Notes: generated from the sequence alone by a model not told the origin. A stretch of 64,000 nt of DNA from Portibacter marinus (GCF_021533195.1 NZ_JAJNKB010000001.1:806001-870000), one strand, 5' to 3'; shown: positions 16,319 through 25,253, numbered from the stretch's first letter. Program-made: numbers and translations.

Positions 16319-16462
16319 TTAATTATCCAAATGCTTCTTGTAATAGTGATCTCCTATTTCAACAGGAATATCCAGAAAAGGAAACTTGACTAAATACTTT
16401 CCGTCTTTGATACCTATCGTTTCCGCAGGTTTCGCGGTTGAATCATATTTGTTGGGTTCCAT
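16319..16462 (-). CDS. Small 47-residue protein downstream of htrA
   Basis: An ATG-initiated 47-codon frame: it begins MEPNKYDSTAKPAETIG and ends GDHYYKKHLDN. It lies 11 nt after the htrA stop on the same strand and ends 5 nt before the terminator stem, so it fills the transcription unit exactly. Composition is soluble and mixed, with a central YLVKFPFLDIPVEIG stretch that could be a beta hairpin. No family is recognised. The position between a protease gene and its terminator, and the sensible amino-acid composition, favour a real gene; a chance ORF remains possible. Confidence 0.6.
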   Translation of the reverse strand: MEPNKYDSTAKPAETIGIKDGKYLVKFPFLDIPVEIGDHYYKKHLDN

Positions 16463-16473
16463 AAACAATCTTT

Positions 16474-17952
16474 TTACATTCCAAAAGCATAATAATGTTC
16501 TCCGGGCAGGTCTTTGTAAACACCTTCCATCATCACACCACCTTTCTTGCCCTCTAAGATTCTAATCAAATCATCCTTTGATCGTATTTTCTTACCATCA
16601 ACTGATTGAATAATAAAGCCTTCCCGCATCATAGTTTGACGTCGGATTTTACCTGGATAGATTTTAGTGACCATAACACCACCATCAGTTTCTTCCAGAT
16701 CGAGTCCAAGCACTTTAAGCACCTCTACGTTTTCTTTTGAAACCAGTTCGGTACCGCCTTTACTGTCTTTAAGAATTACATCCAAAGTCTTTTCCTGGCC
16801 ATTTCTATCAATGGTAATCTCAACTTTTTCTCCAGGTCTATATCTGGCAATCATACCCTGCAACTGTGGAGTGGTGGTGACTTCAACATCATTTATTTCA
16901 ACAATAACGTCACCCGCCAACATTCCGGCATCGGCTGCAGCACTGTTTTCCATCAAAGTATCCACATACACCCCTTTAACAATGTCGAGGTTTTTCTCTC
17001 TCGCAAGATTACCATCCAAATCTCTGATCATGATACCCAGAACACCTCTCTGAACAACACCATATTCCATCAAATCTTCCATCACCTTTAGCACAATATT
17101 AGAAGGTACTGCAAATCCGTACCCGCTGTAAGCGCCTGTTGGACTGGCAATGGCAGTATTAATACCTACTAATCCTCCGTCTAGATTGACCAATGCACCT
17201 CCACTATTTCCTGGATTTATAGCCGCATCTGTCTGTATAAAATCTTCGACTGCATATCTTTCCTTTAGAATATTGATATTTCTTCCTTTAGCTGAAACTA
17301 TTCCGGCAGTTACTGTGGAGTTAAGACTAAAAGGATTTCCTACAGCCAGCACCCACTCTCCGATTTTAATTTCATCTGAATTTAAAAATGAAACGGTAGG
17401 CAGATTTTTTTCTTTAATCTGCAACAAGGCTAAGTCGGTAGTAGGATCTGTTCCCACAAGAACCGCTTTATAAGTTCTGTTATCATGTAGTGTTACTTCG
17501 ATGTCCTGAGCATTATCAATCACATGATTATTGGTCATAATGTAGCCATCAGAGCCTACTATAACACCTGAACCTGAGCCTACTCGGGGTTGTGGATTCA
17601 TTTGCTGTGGTCCACCCGGCCTCATATCAAATCGCAGATCAGGACCAAAAAATTCTCTGAATGCATCAGGTATTTGTGGCTGTCTAAACTGCGCATTTTC
17701 TCTGGCTGAATTGAGCTGAGTAGACTTGATATGTACTACTGCATCAATGACTTTCTCAGCTGTTTTCGTAAAATCCAGAGGAACGATCTCATTATTTTCA
17801 TTTAATGTGAAAACGGCACTTGAAGATGGAGTTTTATTTATGTGTTCAATTTGGATAGGGGTTCCATCCTTTTCTATTACCTGAAATGCGCCGATGGTCA
17901 TTAAGCTTACGAGCAAGGCGATTAAGGCAGAATATAAATAATTCTTACTCAT
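16474..17952 (-). CDS. degP: Periplasmic serine protease Do/HtrA with two PDZ domains
   Basis: 492 residues with an N-terminal signal anchor (about 7-25). The trypsin-like domain has the catalytic triad His143 (NNHVID), Asp173 (DPTTDLALL) and Ser250 (NPGNSGGAL). A Pro/Gly/Met-rich loop (about 85-122) precedes the catalytic core. The first PDZ covers about 300-390 (GVLGIMIRDL...GDVIVEINDVEV); the second, shorter, one ends near 485. The protein degrades or refolds misfolded envelope proteins. It lies 60 nt downstream of hsp20 with a terminator hairpin in the gap, and shares a stress theme with it. The family is certain; the choice among DegP, DegQ and DegS names is not. Confidence 0.92.
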   Translation of the reverse strand: MSKNYLYSALIALLVSLMTIGAFQVIEKDGTPIQIEHINKTPSSSAVFTLNENNEIVPLDFTKTAEKVIDAVVHIKSTQLNSARENAQFRQPQIPDAFREFFGPDLRFDMRPGGPQQMNPQPRVGSGSGVIVGSDGYIMTNNHVIDNAQDIEVTLHDNRTYKAVLVGTDPTTDLALLQIKEKNLPTVSFLNSDEIKIGEWVLAVGNPFSLNSTVTAGIVSAKGRNINILKERYAVEDFIQTDAAINPGNSGGALVNLDGGLVGINTAIASPTGAYSGYGFAVPSNIVLKVMEDLMEYGVVQRGVLGIMIRDLDGNLAREKNLDIVKGVYVDTLMENSAAADAGMLAGDVIVEINDVEVTTTPQLQGMIARYRPGEKVEITIDRNGQEKTLDVILKDSKGGTELVSKENVEVLKVLGLDLEETDGGVMVTKIYPGKIRRQTMMREGFIIQSVDGKKIRSKDDLIRILEGKKGGVMMEGVYKDLPGEHYYAFGM

Positions 17953-17974
17953 CTTGTAAAATTTAAGTGAAACA

Positions 17975-18001
17975 AAAATGGGCGAGGAGAACTCCTCGCC
18001 C
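17975..18001 (-). terminator. Terminator or attenuator between hsp20 and htrA
   Basis: GGGCGAGGAG / CTCCTCGCCC (17980-18001) is a perfect GC-rich inverted repeat, followed on the minus strand by ATTTTTG. Placed 12 nt past the hsp20 stop and 28 nt before the htrA start, it probably lets only part of the hsp20 transcript continue into htrA. Confidence 0.75.
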
Positions 18002-18012
18002 TATCATTAATC

Positions 18013-18459
18013 TTATGATATTTCGATTAGTCTAGCTGGCTTTTCTTTAGCCTCTTCCCTTTTAGGAATCGTGATGTTGAGCACACCATTATGGTATTTA
18101 GCTTCTATCTTGTCCTCATCCACCACATTTTTGTTTAAGTGGAAAGATCTTGAGAATGAAGTGTAGCTATACTCTCTTCTAACAAATCGCTCATCTTCAT
18201 TTTTTTCCTCATTGTTCTTACCATTGTGGTAGCTGATGGTCAAACGATTTTTGTCTAACTCTACCTTGAAATTTTCTTTTTCAAGTCCAGGTGCAGCCAT
18301 TTCTACAAAATAATCTTCATCATTCTCTTGAATATTAACTGCTGGCATGTTCATACTTCTTGCTAAAGTACTTCCTGTATTCCAATCGAATAAATTATTC
18401 CAATCATCGTCAAAAAATCTTGAGACGGTTGGTAGCAAACTATTTTTTACTGGTAACAT
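18013..18459 (-). CDS. Hsp20 / alpha-crystallin small heat-shock protein
   Basis: 148 residues. A short N-terminal region with PxxNSLLPTVSRFFDDDWNNLF leads into an alpha-crystallin domain from about 38 (MPAVNIQENDEDYFVEMAAPGLEKENFKV, split here only by description) to the C-terminus, with the conserved GVLNITIPK strand near 128-136 and a C-terminal I-x-I-like tail (RLIEIS). It is an ATP-independent holdase that binds unfolding proteins. The upstream region carries a TGnCA-N3-TGnCA motif also seen before miaB and, imperfectly, groES. The gene is separated from htrA by a hairpin. Confidence 0.93.
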   Translation of the reverse strand: MLPVKNSLLPTVSRFFDDDWNNLFDWNTGSTLARSMNMPAVNIQENDEDYFVEMAAPGLEKENFKVELDKNRLTISYHNGKNNEEKNEDERFVRREYSYTSFSRSFHLNKNVVDEDKIEAKYHNGVLNITIPKREEAKEKPARLIEIS

Positions 18460-18546
18460 AACTCAAAATTTAAATGGTTAATAAATAATTTTTTCACTTA
18501 CATATAATGCAAAATCTATTCCACAGGCCCTATGCCTGACAATTTT

Positions 18547-18571
18547 ACATATATCCTTTAAACCTATATGT
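18547..18571. promoter_or_regulatory. Inverted repeat ACATATA/TATATGT upstream of hsp20
   Basis: Seven-bp arms (18547-18553 and 18565-18571) flank an 11-nt centre that itself contains TTTAAA. It lies about 90 nt upstream of the hsp20 start and overlaps the TGnCA motif by 3 nt. Candidate operator; function is inferred only from location. Confidence 0.4.
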
Positions 18572-18581
18572 CAATTTGGCA
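18569..18581 (-). promoter_or_regulatory. TGnCA-N3-TGnCA motif upstream of hsp20
   Basis: On the minus strand the sequence is TGCCA-AAT-TGACA followed by TATAGG. The same half-site pair and TA-rich follow-on occurs before miaB (57890-57902), and an imperfect version occurs before groES (62773-62785). Candidate stress-response element. Confidence 0.45.
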
Positions 18582-18703
18582 ATCGACTGTCAAAATTTCA
18601 TTTCTTGCTTGTGAAGATGTTGCATTGTGTTCCATCGAATGAAGTGTAGGGTTGGTATAAATTTTATTTATGATAGAAAACCTTTTCATTATTTTGAGCA
18701 GAT

Positions 18704-19660
18704 ATGAGAGCAGCGCATTATACACAGTATGGGGGTCCTGAAGTTTTTTCAGTAGTAGAGAAGATCAAACCTGAACCAGCTAAAGACCAGATTTTGGTCA
18801 AGGTCTACTGCACCACCGTGAACAGAACGGATACAGGAATGACTTCTGCTATGTACTTTGTCAGTAGATTTTTTACGGGTTTATTTAAACCTCGTAAGAA
18901 TACGCCAGGAACAGATTTCTCCGGGGTTGTGGAACAAGTTGGATCAGAAGTGACCAGGTTTAAGATTGGAGACGAAGTTTTTGGTTTTGACGATAACATT
19001 CTGGGTTCACAGGCAGAATACTTAGTGATACAATCAGAGGGCAACGTCGAGCACAAAGCTGACAACGTAACACATCAGCAAGCTGCGGCAAGTATAGAAG
19101 GTGCACACTATGCACTCAATGTGTATAGGCATGCCCATGTAGGAAAAGGTCAGGATGTTCTCATTTACGGAGCGACAGGCGCTATCGGAACAGCAGCAGT
19201 GCAACTGGCGAAACCTTTACAAGTTGATAAATTGCACGCCGTTGCTAATACTAAAAATTTGGACTTGATCAAGAAATTGGGAGCAGCAAAGGTGTATAAC
19301 TATGAAACTGAAGATTTCACTGAGAGTAGTCATCAATATGATTTGGTTTTTGATGCTGTAGGTAAAACTTCATATAAGGCTTGTAAGAACTTGCTAAAAA
19401 AAGAGGGCGTGTATATTTCCACAGAACTAGGAAAAAATGGCGTCAATATTTGGTTGGCAATGACCAATAAGCAAGTCAAATTCCCTTTTCCCATAGGTAT
19501 CAAAAACTCTCTTAAAGTCGTGCGAGAATTGATGCAGATGGATAAATTTAGACCTGTCATAGATCGCAATTATCCTCTGGAAGATATACAGGAAGCTTAT
19601 GAATATGTAAGTTCCGGGAAAAAAACGGGAAATGTAGTATTGGAAATGATCAGGGAATAG
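18704..19660 (+). CDS. Zinc-independent MDR oxidoreductase (quinone-oxidoreductase-like)
   Basis: 318 residues of the medium-chain dehydrogenase/reductase superfamily. The N-terminal GroES-like fold carries KVYCTTVNRTDTGM and PGTDFSGVVEQVG; the nucleotide-binding domain carries VLIYGATGAIGTAAVQLAK (about 157-175). The structural-zinc cysteine cluster of true alcohol dehydrogenases is absent, pointing to the quinone-reductase / NADPH-dependent enone-reductase branch. Single gene, convergent with the VF530 gene. Its substrate is not predictable. Confidence 0.88.
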   Translation: MRAAHYTQYGGPEVFSVVEKIKPEPAKDQILVKVYCTTVNRTDTGMTSAMYFVSRFFTGLFKPRKNTPGTDFSGVVEQVGSEVTRFKIGDEVFGFDDNILGSQAEYLVIQSEGNVEHKADNVTHQQAAASIEGAHYALNVYRHAHVGKGQDVLIYGATGAIGTAAVQLAKPLQVDKLHAVANTKNLDLIKKLGAAKVYNYETEDFTESSHQYDLVFDAVGKTSYKACKNLLKKEGVYISTELGKNGVNIWLAMTNKQVKFPFPIGIKNSLKVVRELMQMDKFRPVIDRNYPLEDIQEAYEYVSSGKKTGNVVLEMIRE

Positions 19661-19747
19661 CGACCAGTCTTCATTTATTTCTCCACAATGCTATCAGTTG
19701 TTTTTGTGCCCAGGTAAAATTCTAATGGCGGATCAAACCTAGCTGTC

Positions 19748-19990
19748 TCATTTTAATCGCCTAAAGGATTCTAGATAAAGCATCTCTATTTTCTCTCTGG
19801 CCCAGGGCGTCTTTCGCAACATCTTTAGGCTGGATTTAATGGTTGGCCTATTTTCAAACACATTGATACCTGTTTTATGGGCAAGATTATCCCAACCATG
19901 TTCAGCAACCAGGTACTCTAACATCTCCAGTAATTTGACTCCATGCAATGGATTGTTGGGCTGGGATTCCAATTTACGCTTATCCGTCAT
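19748..19990 (-). CDS. VF530-family small DNA-binding protein
   Basis: 80 residues from the ATG at 19990, chosen over an upstream in-frame ATG at 20032 because it forms an ATGA overlap with the MaoC stop and begins at the conserved part. The sequence NNPLHGVKLLEMLEYLV, GWDNLAHKTGINVF and NRPTIKSSLKMLRKTPWARE matches the VF530 (DUF2132) family, a small helical fold first described from Vibrio fischeri and proposed to bind DNA. Last gene of the fabG-like / MaoC operon. Physiological role unknown. Confidence 0.85.
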   Translation of the reverse strand: MTDKRKLESQPNNPLHGVKLLEMLEYLVAEHGWDNLAHKTGINVFENRPTIKSSLKMLRKTPWAREKIEMLYLESFRRLK

Positions 19991-20478
19991 TTGGCTTTTT
20001 TTAAAATGAGTGCTATTGTTTGTGCGACGCATGCTGGTTTTTCTTCGCCATTTACATCAATGGTCACCTGATACTTGATCTTCACGCCTCCATTGACATC
20101 GATCACCTCTAAAAGTGTAGTTCTAGCTCTGATTTCCGAGCCAGAAATAACAGGATGAGTAAATCTGACCTTGTCCAATCCATAATTGATACCCATTTCA
20201 GCATTTGTAAATTTCACACTTTCCGAAGTCAATCTCGGGATTAAGGATAGCACTAAATAACCGTGCGCAATCGTTTTTCCAAATGGTGAATGCTCTTCTG
20301 CCATTTTTTCATCCACATGAATCCACTGCTGATCCATTGTCACTTTTGCGAATTCATTGATCTGTTGTTGGGTGATTTTGTGCCAGGGAGATACGCCTAT
20401 TTCATGGCCAACAAAAGGCCTTAGTTTTGATAATTCGATTGAATTAAATTCCGTCTTTTTAACTTCATCAGATGGCAT
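19987..20478 (-). CDS. MaoC-like (R)-specific enoyl-CoA hydratase
   Basis: A hot-dog-fold hydratase with the MaoC pattern ITQQQINEFAKVTMDQQWIHVDEKMAEE followed by FGKTIAHGYLVLSL, which supply the catalytic Asp/His dyad of R-specific enoyl-CoA hydratases. I chose the ATG at 20478 (163 residues). Longer starts up to 20577 lie entirely inside the upstream SDR gene, and GGAGGAG directly precedes this ATG. The start overlaps the SDR stop by 11 nt and the stop overlaps the VF530 ATG by 4 nt. Together with the SDR reductase it could interconvert enoyl-, 3-hydroxyacyl- and 3-ketoacyl-CoA in fatty acid or hydroxyalkanoate metabolism. Confidence 0.85.
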   Translation of the reverse strand: MPSDEVKKTEFNSIELSKLRPFVGHEIGVSPWHKITQQQINEFAKVTMDQQWIHVDEKMAEEHSPFGKTIAHGYLVLSLIPRLTSESVKFTNAEMGINYGLDKVRFTHPVISGSEIRARTTLLEVIDVNGGVKIKYQVTIDVNGEEKPACVAQTIALILKKAK

Positions 20479-21211
20479 AAGCTCCTCCATTTGCATGTAA
20501 GGTAATCCCGCTGATAAAGGCCGCTTCTTTCGAAGCAAGGAACAAGTATGCATAAGCCATATCTTCAGGAGTCCCAATTCTTCCTACAGGTATCATCGAA
20601 ATCCCTTTGTCGATTACTTCCTGGGGCATACTTGCGGTCATATCAGACTCAATAAATCCGGGGGCCACACAATTTACCGTTATGCCATACTTTCCTACCT
20701 CTTTACATAATGATCGTGTAAAGCCCTGCACTGCAGCCTTGGTGGCGGAGTAGTTGGTCTGACCAAATGCACCTGAACTTCCATTAACTGAGGAGGCGCT
20801 AATGATTCGCCCGTAGTTAAAAGCTTTCATGTGAGGAATTACCGCTTTCGTCACTTTGTAGAGACTGTTCAAATTGACCTCTATGACTGTACCCCACTCC
20901 TCCTCTGACATTTTCAGAAATGATCGATCCCGTATGATCCCAGCATTATTGATCAAAATATCAATTCTACCGAGCGTTTCCATGATGGTATCCACTGCTT
21001 GATTGATCTGTTCAGTGGAGGTAACATCTACTTTCTGAAACATTGTTTTAAAGCCGGCTGAGGTTAAGTTATTAGCCAGCTCCTGGCCTTCATCAAGGAT
21101 ATCCCAAATCACCACCTGGGCACCTGCTTTAGCAAAAATTTTAGTAATTCCGGCACCAATGCCCTTTGCTGCTCCGGTAATTATTGCCACCTGGTCATCT
21201 AATCTGAACAT
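20468..21211 (-). CDS. SDR-family 3-oxoacyl-(ACP/CoA) reductase, FabG/PhaB-like
   Basis: A classical short-chain dehydrogenase of 247 residues from the ATG at 21211 (MFRLDDQ); an upstream in-frame ATG at 21283 would add 24 unrelated residues inside the divergent promoter region. Cofactor motif TGAAKGIGAGI near the N-terminus, NNAGI, catalytic Ser in ISASSVNGSSG, and the YSATK motif with catalytic Tyr and Lys. The GFTRSLCKEVGKYGITVNCVAPG stretch (described, not a gap) fits FabG or acetoacetyl-CoA reductase. Overlap with the MaoC-like gene indicates consecutive steps on acyl-CoA substrates. Confidence 0.9.
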   Translation of the reverse strand: MFRLDDQVAIITGAAKGIGAGITKIFAKAGAQVVIWDILDEGQELANNLTSAGFKTMFQKVDVTSTEQINQAVDTIMETLGRIDILINNAGIIRDRSFLKMSEEEWGTVIEVNLNSLYKVTKAVIPHMKAFNYGRIISASSVNGSSGAFGQTNYSATKAAVQGFTRSLCKEVGKYGITVNCVAPGFIESDMTASMPQEVIDKGISMIPVGRIGTPEDMAYAYLFLASKEAAFISGITLHANGGAYAI

Positions 21212-21283
21212 CATGAGTTTTGATGGAAAGATAAGTAATTCATAATACAAAGCGAATACCTGGTCGAATACACTGTATTTCAT

Positions 21284-21291
21284 TAAATTTG
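21284..21291 (+). promoter_or_regulatory. TAAATTTG -7 box, 4 nt before the DUF5916 ATG
   Basis: TAAATTTGCGAA runs directly into the ATG at 21296. This is the same geometry as the radical SAM gene at 16262 and suggests a leaderless transcript. Confidence 0.5.
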
Positions 21292-21295
21292 CGAA

Positions 21296-23494
21296 ATGCG
21301 ACTGCTTTTAATCATCAGCCTTTGTTTCTGCTCGTGCTTATTACTTGCCAATGAGGGCGTACCGGCACCTAAAATCACCCCTTCCTTCAAATTTGATGGC
21401 AAGGTAAATCAATTGGAATGGGCCGACATTCCTCCGATTGACCTCATTGTCCAAACCCCTGTGTATCATGGAGAACCCACACAGGAAACAGTGATTAAAT
21501 TGGCTTATGATGAAGATTACATCTATTTATCTGGCGCCCTGTATGATGATGAACCTGAAAAAATTCTCGCTAATAATAAGCTAAGAGATGGTGGGGATGA
21601 AAGTACAGAATGGTTCGGATTGGTGATAGACAGTTATAATGACAAGCAAAATGCCTTAAGCTTTTTTACCACCCCTACAGGTTCGCGTTTCGACGCCGCT
21701 ATTTTAAATGATGCCAATGGCCGAAATCCTATGAACCTTAGTTGGAACAATTTCTGGGATGTTAAGACGTCCATCACTGAGGAGGGTTGGTTTGCAGAAA
21801 TGCGTATTCCGTTCAGCAGTTTGCAATATCAAGTTATTGATGACAAGGTAGTAATGGGCATTACCATATGGCGGTATATCGCCAGAAACAATGAATTGCA
21901 TATATCGCCGGACATCTCCCCGGATCTGGGTGAAATGGGCGGATTCAGACCTTCTCAGGCCAAAGAATATGTTTTTGAAAATGTCAAACAGAAAAAACCA
22001 TTTTATATTACTCCTTATGTATTAAGTGGATTCAATAATATCCAATCCATCAATGCTGGTGGAACGGCTTATGAAGCAGATAGAAAGATACTGGCTGACG
22101 CAGGACTTGATGTCAAATTGGGATTAAAAAACAATTACACTCTCGATTTGAGTGTGAATACTGACTTTGCACAAGTGGAAGCGGATGATCAACAAATTAA
22201 CCTCACCAGATTCTCCCTCTTTTTTCCAGAAAAAAGGTTGTTTTTTCAGGAAAGGTCCGGAATTTTTGATTTTAGTTTTGGCTCGAGAAACAACTTGTTT
22301 TACAGTCGGAGAATAGGAATTGATTCTGACGGCAATACCATTCCTATATTAGGAGGAGCGAGACTAACTGGTCGATCAGGTGGACTGGATGTAGGTGTCA
22401 TTTCCATGCAAACTCAAAAGACTGATGAATTCTTGAGTAATAATTATTCCGTGTTGCGTCTGAAGAAACAAGTCATCAATGAAAATTCTCAGGTCGGCTT
22501 CTTATTTACCAATAATGTTAATTCGGAAGGAATCTATAACGCAGTTTACGGATTTGACTCTAGCATCAGGATACTAAAAGATGATTTTCTGACCTTCAAA
22601 TTTGCGCAATCCTTTTCATCCGGTATAGAGCCCAATTTGGCATCTGTGGATCCCAGTTTATTTTGGATGAGTATGTCCAGACGCACTGAGAAAGGGTTTA
22701 CCTATGGTGCAAGTATTTCCCGTTTAGGTACTGATTTTAATTCTGAATTAGGTTTTATTGAAAGATCGGACTATACCCGATTGGGTACAAGGGTGCAATA
22801 CAATTGGTTTCCAGGCGAAGCGTCCAGCTTTCTGCGACATGGAGTGAGCTTACGAGGGGTTTCTTTCTGGGAAAATACCGGAAACACTTATAACTCCTGT
22901 TTTTATGGCTTGGGATACAATTGGCAATGGAAAAATGGGATTAGGCTGGAATTAGGCATGAGGTTGCAATACGATGACATTACAGAAGCCTTTGAGTTGG
23001 CAAATGTGGCCTTGGTTCCTGTCGATCAATACCTTTACAACAATGTTCAATTAGAGTTTGGAACAAGAACCGGTAGACCTTACATTTTCAGAGGGGAATT
23101 AAGCAGTGGTCAGTTTTTCGATGGTTACCGCCACTCCATGACCCTTTCACCGGTATGGAATGTTTCTCCTGGTTTGGGTCTCAGTGCAGACTATGAATTC
23201 AACAATGTCGTTTTTCAGAGTCGTTCGCAGGAATTTACCGCACACATTGCCAGAGTTAAGGCTCAGTTGATGTTTTCAACCAAGTTTAGTATTTCCAGTT
23301 TCATCCAGTATAACAGTCTGGATCATTTATTTTTGGGAAATATTCGGATCAGATATAACCCCCGGGAAGGAAACGACCTATTCATTGTCTACAATACAGA
23401 TGCGAATTCACAGCGGAATATATATGAGCCCCGGTTACCAGCTACCAATCAATCCTCCCTTATCGTGAAATATTCATACACATTTACACTTTAG
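21296..23494 (+). CDS. DUF5916 outer-membrane protein with CBM9-like N-terminal domain
   Basis: 732 residues. Signal peptide at 1-18, then a carbohydrate-binding-family-9-like beta sandwich (about 28-210: FKFDGKVNQLEWADI, IKLAYDEDYIYLSGALYDDEP, ESTEWFGLVIDSYND). The rest is DUF5916, rich in alternating beta strands with many aromatic girdle residues and ending in KYSYTFTL, the terminal aromatic of an outer-membrane barrel. Such proteins are common in Bacteroidota and of unknown function; surface binding or uptake of glycans or peptides is often suggested. It is divergent from the SDR operon, 84 nt away. Confidence 0.87.
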   Translation: MRLLLIISLCFCSCLLLANEGVPAPKITPSFKFDGKVNQLEWADIPPIDLIVQTPVYHGEPTQETVIKLAYDEDYIYLSGALYDDEPEKILANNKLRDGGDESTEWFGLVIDSYNDKQNALSFFTTPTGSRFDAAILNDANGRNPMNLSWNNFWDVKTSITEEGWFAEMRIPFSSLQYQVIDDKVVMGITIWRYIARNNELHISPDISPDLGEMGGFRPSQAKEYVFENVKQKKPFYITPYVLSGFNNIQSINAGGTAYEADRKILADAGLDVKLGLKNNYTLDLSVNTDFAQVEADDQQINLTRFSLFFPEKRLFFQERSGIFDFSFGSRNNLFYSRRIGIDSDGNTIPILGGARLTGRSGGLDVGVISMQTQKTDEFLSNNYSVLRLKKQVINENSQVGFLFTNNVNSEGIYNAVYGFDSSIRILKDDFLTFKFAQSFSSGIEPNLASVDPSLFWMSMSRRTEKGFTYGASISRLGTDFNSELGFIERSDYTRLGTRVQYNWFPGEASSFLRHGVSLRGVSFWENTGNTYNSCFYGLGYNWQWKNGIRLELGMRLQYDDITEAFELANVALVPVDQYLYNNVQLEFGTRTGRPYIFRGELSSGQFFDGYRHSMTLSPVWNVSPGLGLSADYEFNNVVFQSRSQEFTAHIARVKAQLMFSTKFSISSFIQYNSLDHLFLGNIRIRYNPREGNDLFIVYNTDANSQRNIYEPRLPATNQSSLIVKYSYTFTL

Positions 23495-23517
23495 TGATTC
23501 TAATCATTAGAATTCCA

Positions 23518-23525
23518 TATTTTTG
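23518..23525 (+). promoter_or_regulatory. TATTTTTG -7 promoter box for the ABC-F gene
   Basis: Exact TAnnTTTG match followed by C, ending 20 nt before the ATG at 23546. A clear upstream TTTG element is not seen at the preferred distance. Confidence 0.5.
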
Positions 23526-23545
23526 CGCGCTTAATTAAATTTTTA

Positions 23546-25177
23546 ATGATATCAATAGATAACATAGCCGTCGAATTTAGTGGACAAACTCTTTTTAGCG
23601 ATGTCAGCTTTGTGGTAAACGATAATGACAAAATTGCTTTGATGGGCAAGAACGGAGCTGGAAAATCCACCATGATGAAGATCATCGCAGGGGTTCAGAA
23701 AGCAACCAGAGGAAGGGTTCACAGTCCCAAAGATGCGGTCATAGCTTACTTACCTCAGCACCTTCTGACGGAAGACGATTGTACTGTTTTCGATGAAGCA
23801 ATGAAGGCATTTCAAGGCTACTTTAGTATGAAGCATGAGTTGGATGCACTCAATAAGCAACTTGCAACCAGGACTGATTACGATTCTGAAGATTATATGA
23901 AATTGATCGAACGGTCTTCTGATCTAGGTGAGAAGTTTTACTCTTTAGAAGAAGTAAATTACGACAAGGAAGTAGAGAAAGCTTTATTGGGTTTGGGGTT
24001 TGAAAGGAGAGATTTCACAAGACCCACATCTGAGTTTAGTGGAGGCTGGCGAATGAGAATTGAATTGGCCAAAATACTGCTTCAGAAACCCGATTTAATT
24101 TTACTTGATGAGCCTACCAATCATATAGATATTGAATCGGTTATCTGGTTAGAGCAATTTCTGGTACATCAGGCCAAGGCTGTCATCGTGATATCGCATG
24201 ATCGAGCTTTTATAGATAATATTACCAACAGGACCATAGAGGTCACGATGGGTAGAATATATGACTACAAAGCCAACTATTCACACTACCTCCAACTAAG
24301 ACAAGAACGAAGAGAACAGCAGCTCAAGGCTTTTAAGGAGCAACAGAAATTCATAGCCGAGCAAGAGCGATTTGTGGAAAGATTCAAAGGCACTTATTCG
24401 AAAACCAACCAAGTATCTTCCGTTGAGCGAATGTTAGAAAAACTAGAAATCATTGAGGTAGACGAAGTGGACACTGCTTCTTTGAAGCTTCGCTTTCCAC
24501 CAGCTCCTCGATCGGGGGATTATCCAGTTGTCGCTAAAGATTTGTCTAAATCTTATGGAGATCATGTCGTATTTAGAAATGCTTCTTTAGCTATTGAACG
24601 AGGTGAAAAGGTTTGCTTTGTGGGAAGAAATGGTGAGGGAAAATCTACTATGATAAAAGCCATCATGGGTGAAATTGAATTTGAGGGTACTTGTGGATTA
24701 GGCCACAATGCGAAAGTAGGATATTTTGCACAAAATCAAGCTGCTTTATTGGATCCAGAACTCACGGTATTTCAAACAGTCGATGAGGTAGCCAGAGGCG
24801 AAATCAGGACGCAATTAAAGAATATTCTAGGAGGATTTATGTTTAGCGGCGAAGAGATCGATAAGAAAGTCTCTGTATTGTCAGGAGGCGAGCGGACCAG
24901 ACTTGCTATGGTTAAGTTACTGCTCGAACCCGTGAATGTTTTGATCTTAGATGAGCCAACAAATCATTTGGATCTCAGGTCTAAAGATGTTTTGAAGGAA
25001 GCGCTAAAAGCCTTTGATGGCACATTGATTTTGGTTTCACACGACAGGGACTTTCTCAGAGGTTTGGCCGAAAAAGTTTTTGAATTCAAGGATAAACGTG
25101 TGATCGAGCATTTTGAAACTATTGATGACTTTCTAGAAAGAAATCGAGTTGAAAGTTTGAGGGAAATGGAAGTGTAG
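23546..25177 (+). CDS. ABC-F family ATPase (translation factor type)
   Basis: 543 residues with two tandem ABC domains and no membrane segments. First Walker A GKNGAGKST (34-42) and signature FSGGW; second Walker A GRNGEGKST and signature LSGGERTR, with both Walker B motifs reading LLDEPTNHID and ILDEPTNHLD. The linker between them (about 240-320) is rich in Arg, Glu, Gln and Lys, as in ABC-F proteins that enter the ribosomal E site. Closest in layout to the YbiT/YkpA-type subfamily. ABC-F proteins help stalled ribosomes or confer antibiotic resistance; a housekeeping role is more likely here because there is no resistance context. Confidence 0.93.
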   Translation: MISIDNIAVEFSGQTLFSDVSFVVNDNDKIALMGKNGAGKSTMMKIIAGVQKATRGRVHSPKDAVIAYLPQHLLTEDDCTVFDEAMKAFQGYFSMKHELDALNKQLATRTDYDSEDYMKLIERSSDLGEKFYSLEEVNYDKEVEKALLGLGFERRDFTRPTSEFSGGWRMRIELAKILLQKPDLILLDEPTNHIDIESVIWLEQFLVHQAKAVIVISHDRAFIDNITNRTIEVTMGRIYDYKANYSHYLQLRQERREQQLKAFKEQQKFIAEQERFVERFKGTYSKTNQVSSVERMLEKLEIIEVDEVDTASLKLRFPPAPRSGDYPVVAKDLSKSYGDHVVFRNASLAIERGEKVCFVGRNGEGKSTMIKAIMGEIEFEGTCGLGHNAKVGYFAQNQAALLDPELTVFQTVDEVARGEIRTQLKNILGGFMFSGEEIDKKVSVLSGGERTRLAMVKLLLEPVNVLILDEPTNHLDLRSKDVLKEALKAFDGTLILVSHDRDFLRGLAEKVFEFKDKRVIEHFETIDDFLERNRVESLREMEV

Positions 25178-25183
25178 TGTCTT

Positions 25184-25205
25184 TATATGATAAAATGATC
25201 ATATA
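25184..25205. other. AT-rich inverted repeat after the ABC-F gene
   Basis: TATATGAT / ATCATATA arms with a 6-nt loop AAAATG. There is no following T-tract, so termination is uncertain; it may be a processing hairpin or operator near the SulP promoter. Confidence 0.3.
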
Positions 25206-25230
25206 TTCATGAATATCTGAGATAAGTGAA

Positions 25231-25238
25231 TATCTTTG
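25231..25238 (+). promoter_or_regulatory. TATCTTTG -7 promoter box for the first SulP gene
   Basis: Exact TAnnTTTG match followed by CA, ending 15 nt before the ATG at 25254. The same octamer plus CATT precedes the thiolase gene. Confidence 0.6.
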
Positions 25239-25253
25239 CATTGAACTGTTAAG

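Noticed and set aside
20479-20577. Longer start for the MaoC-like gene at 20577
   Set aside because: The extra 33 codons lie inside the SDR coding region; the ATG at 20478 follows a GGAGGAG and gives the usual family length.
21212-21283. Longer start for the SDR gene at 21283
   Set aside because: Adds 24 residues before the Rossmann fold that are not family-like and occupies the divergent promoter.
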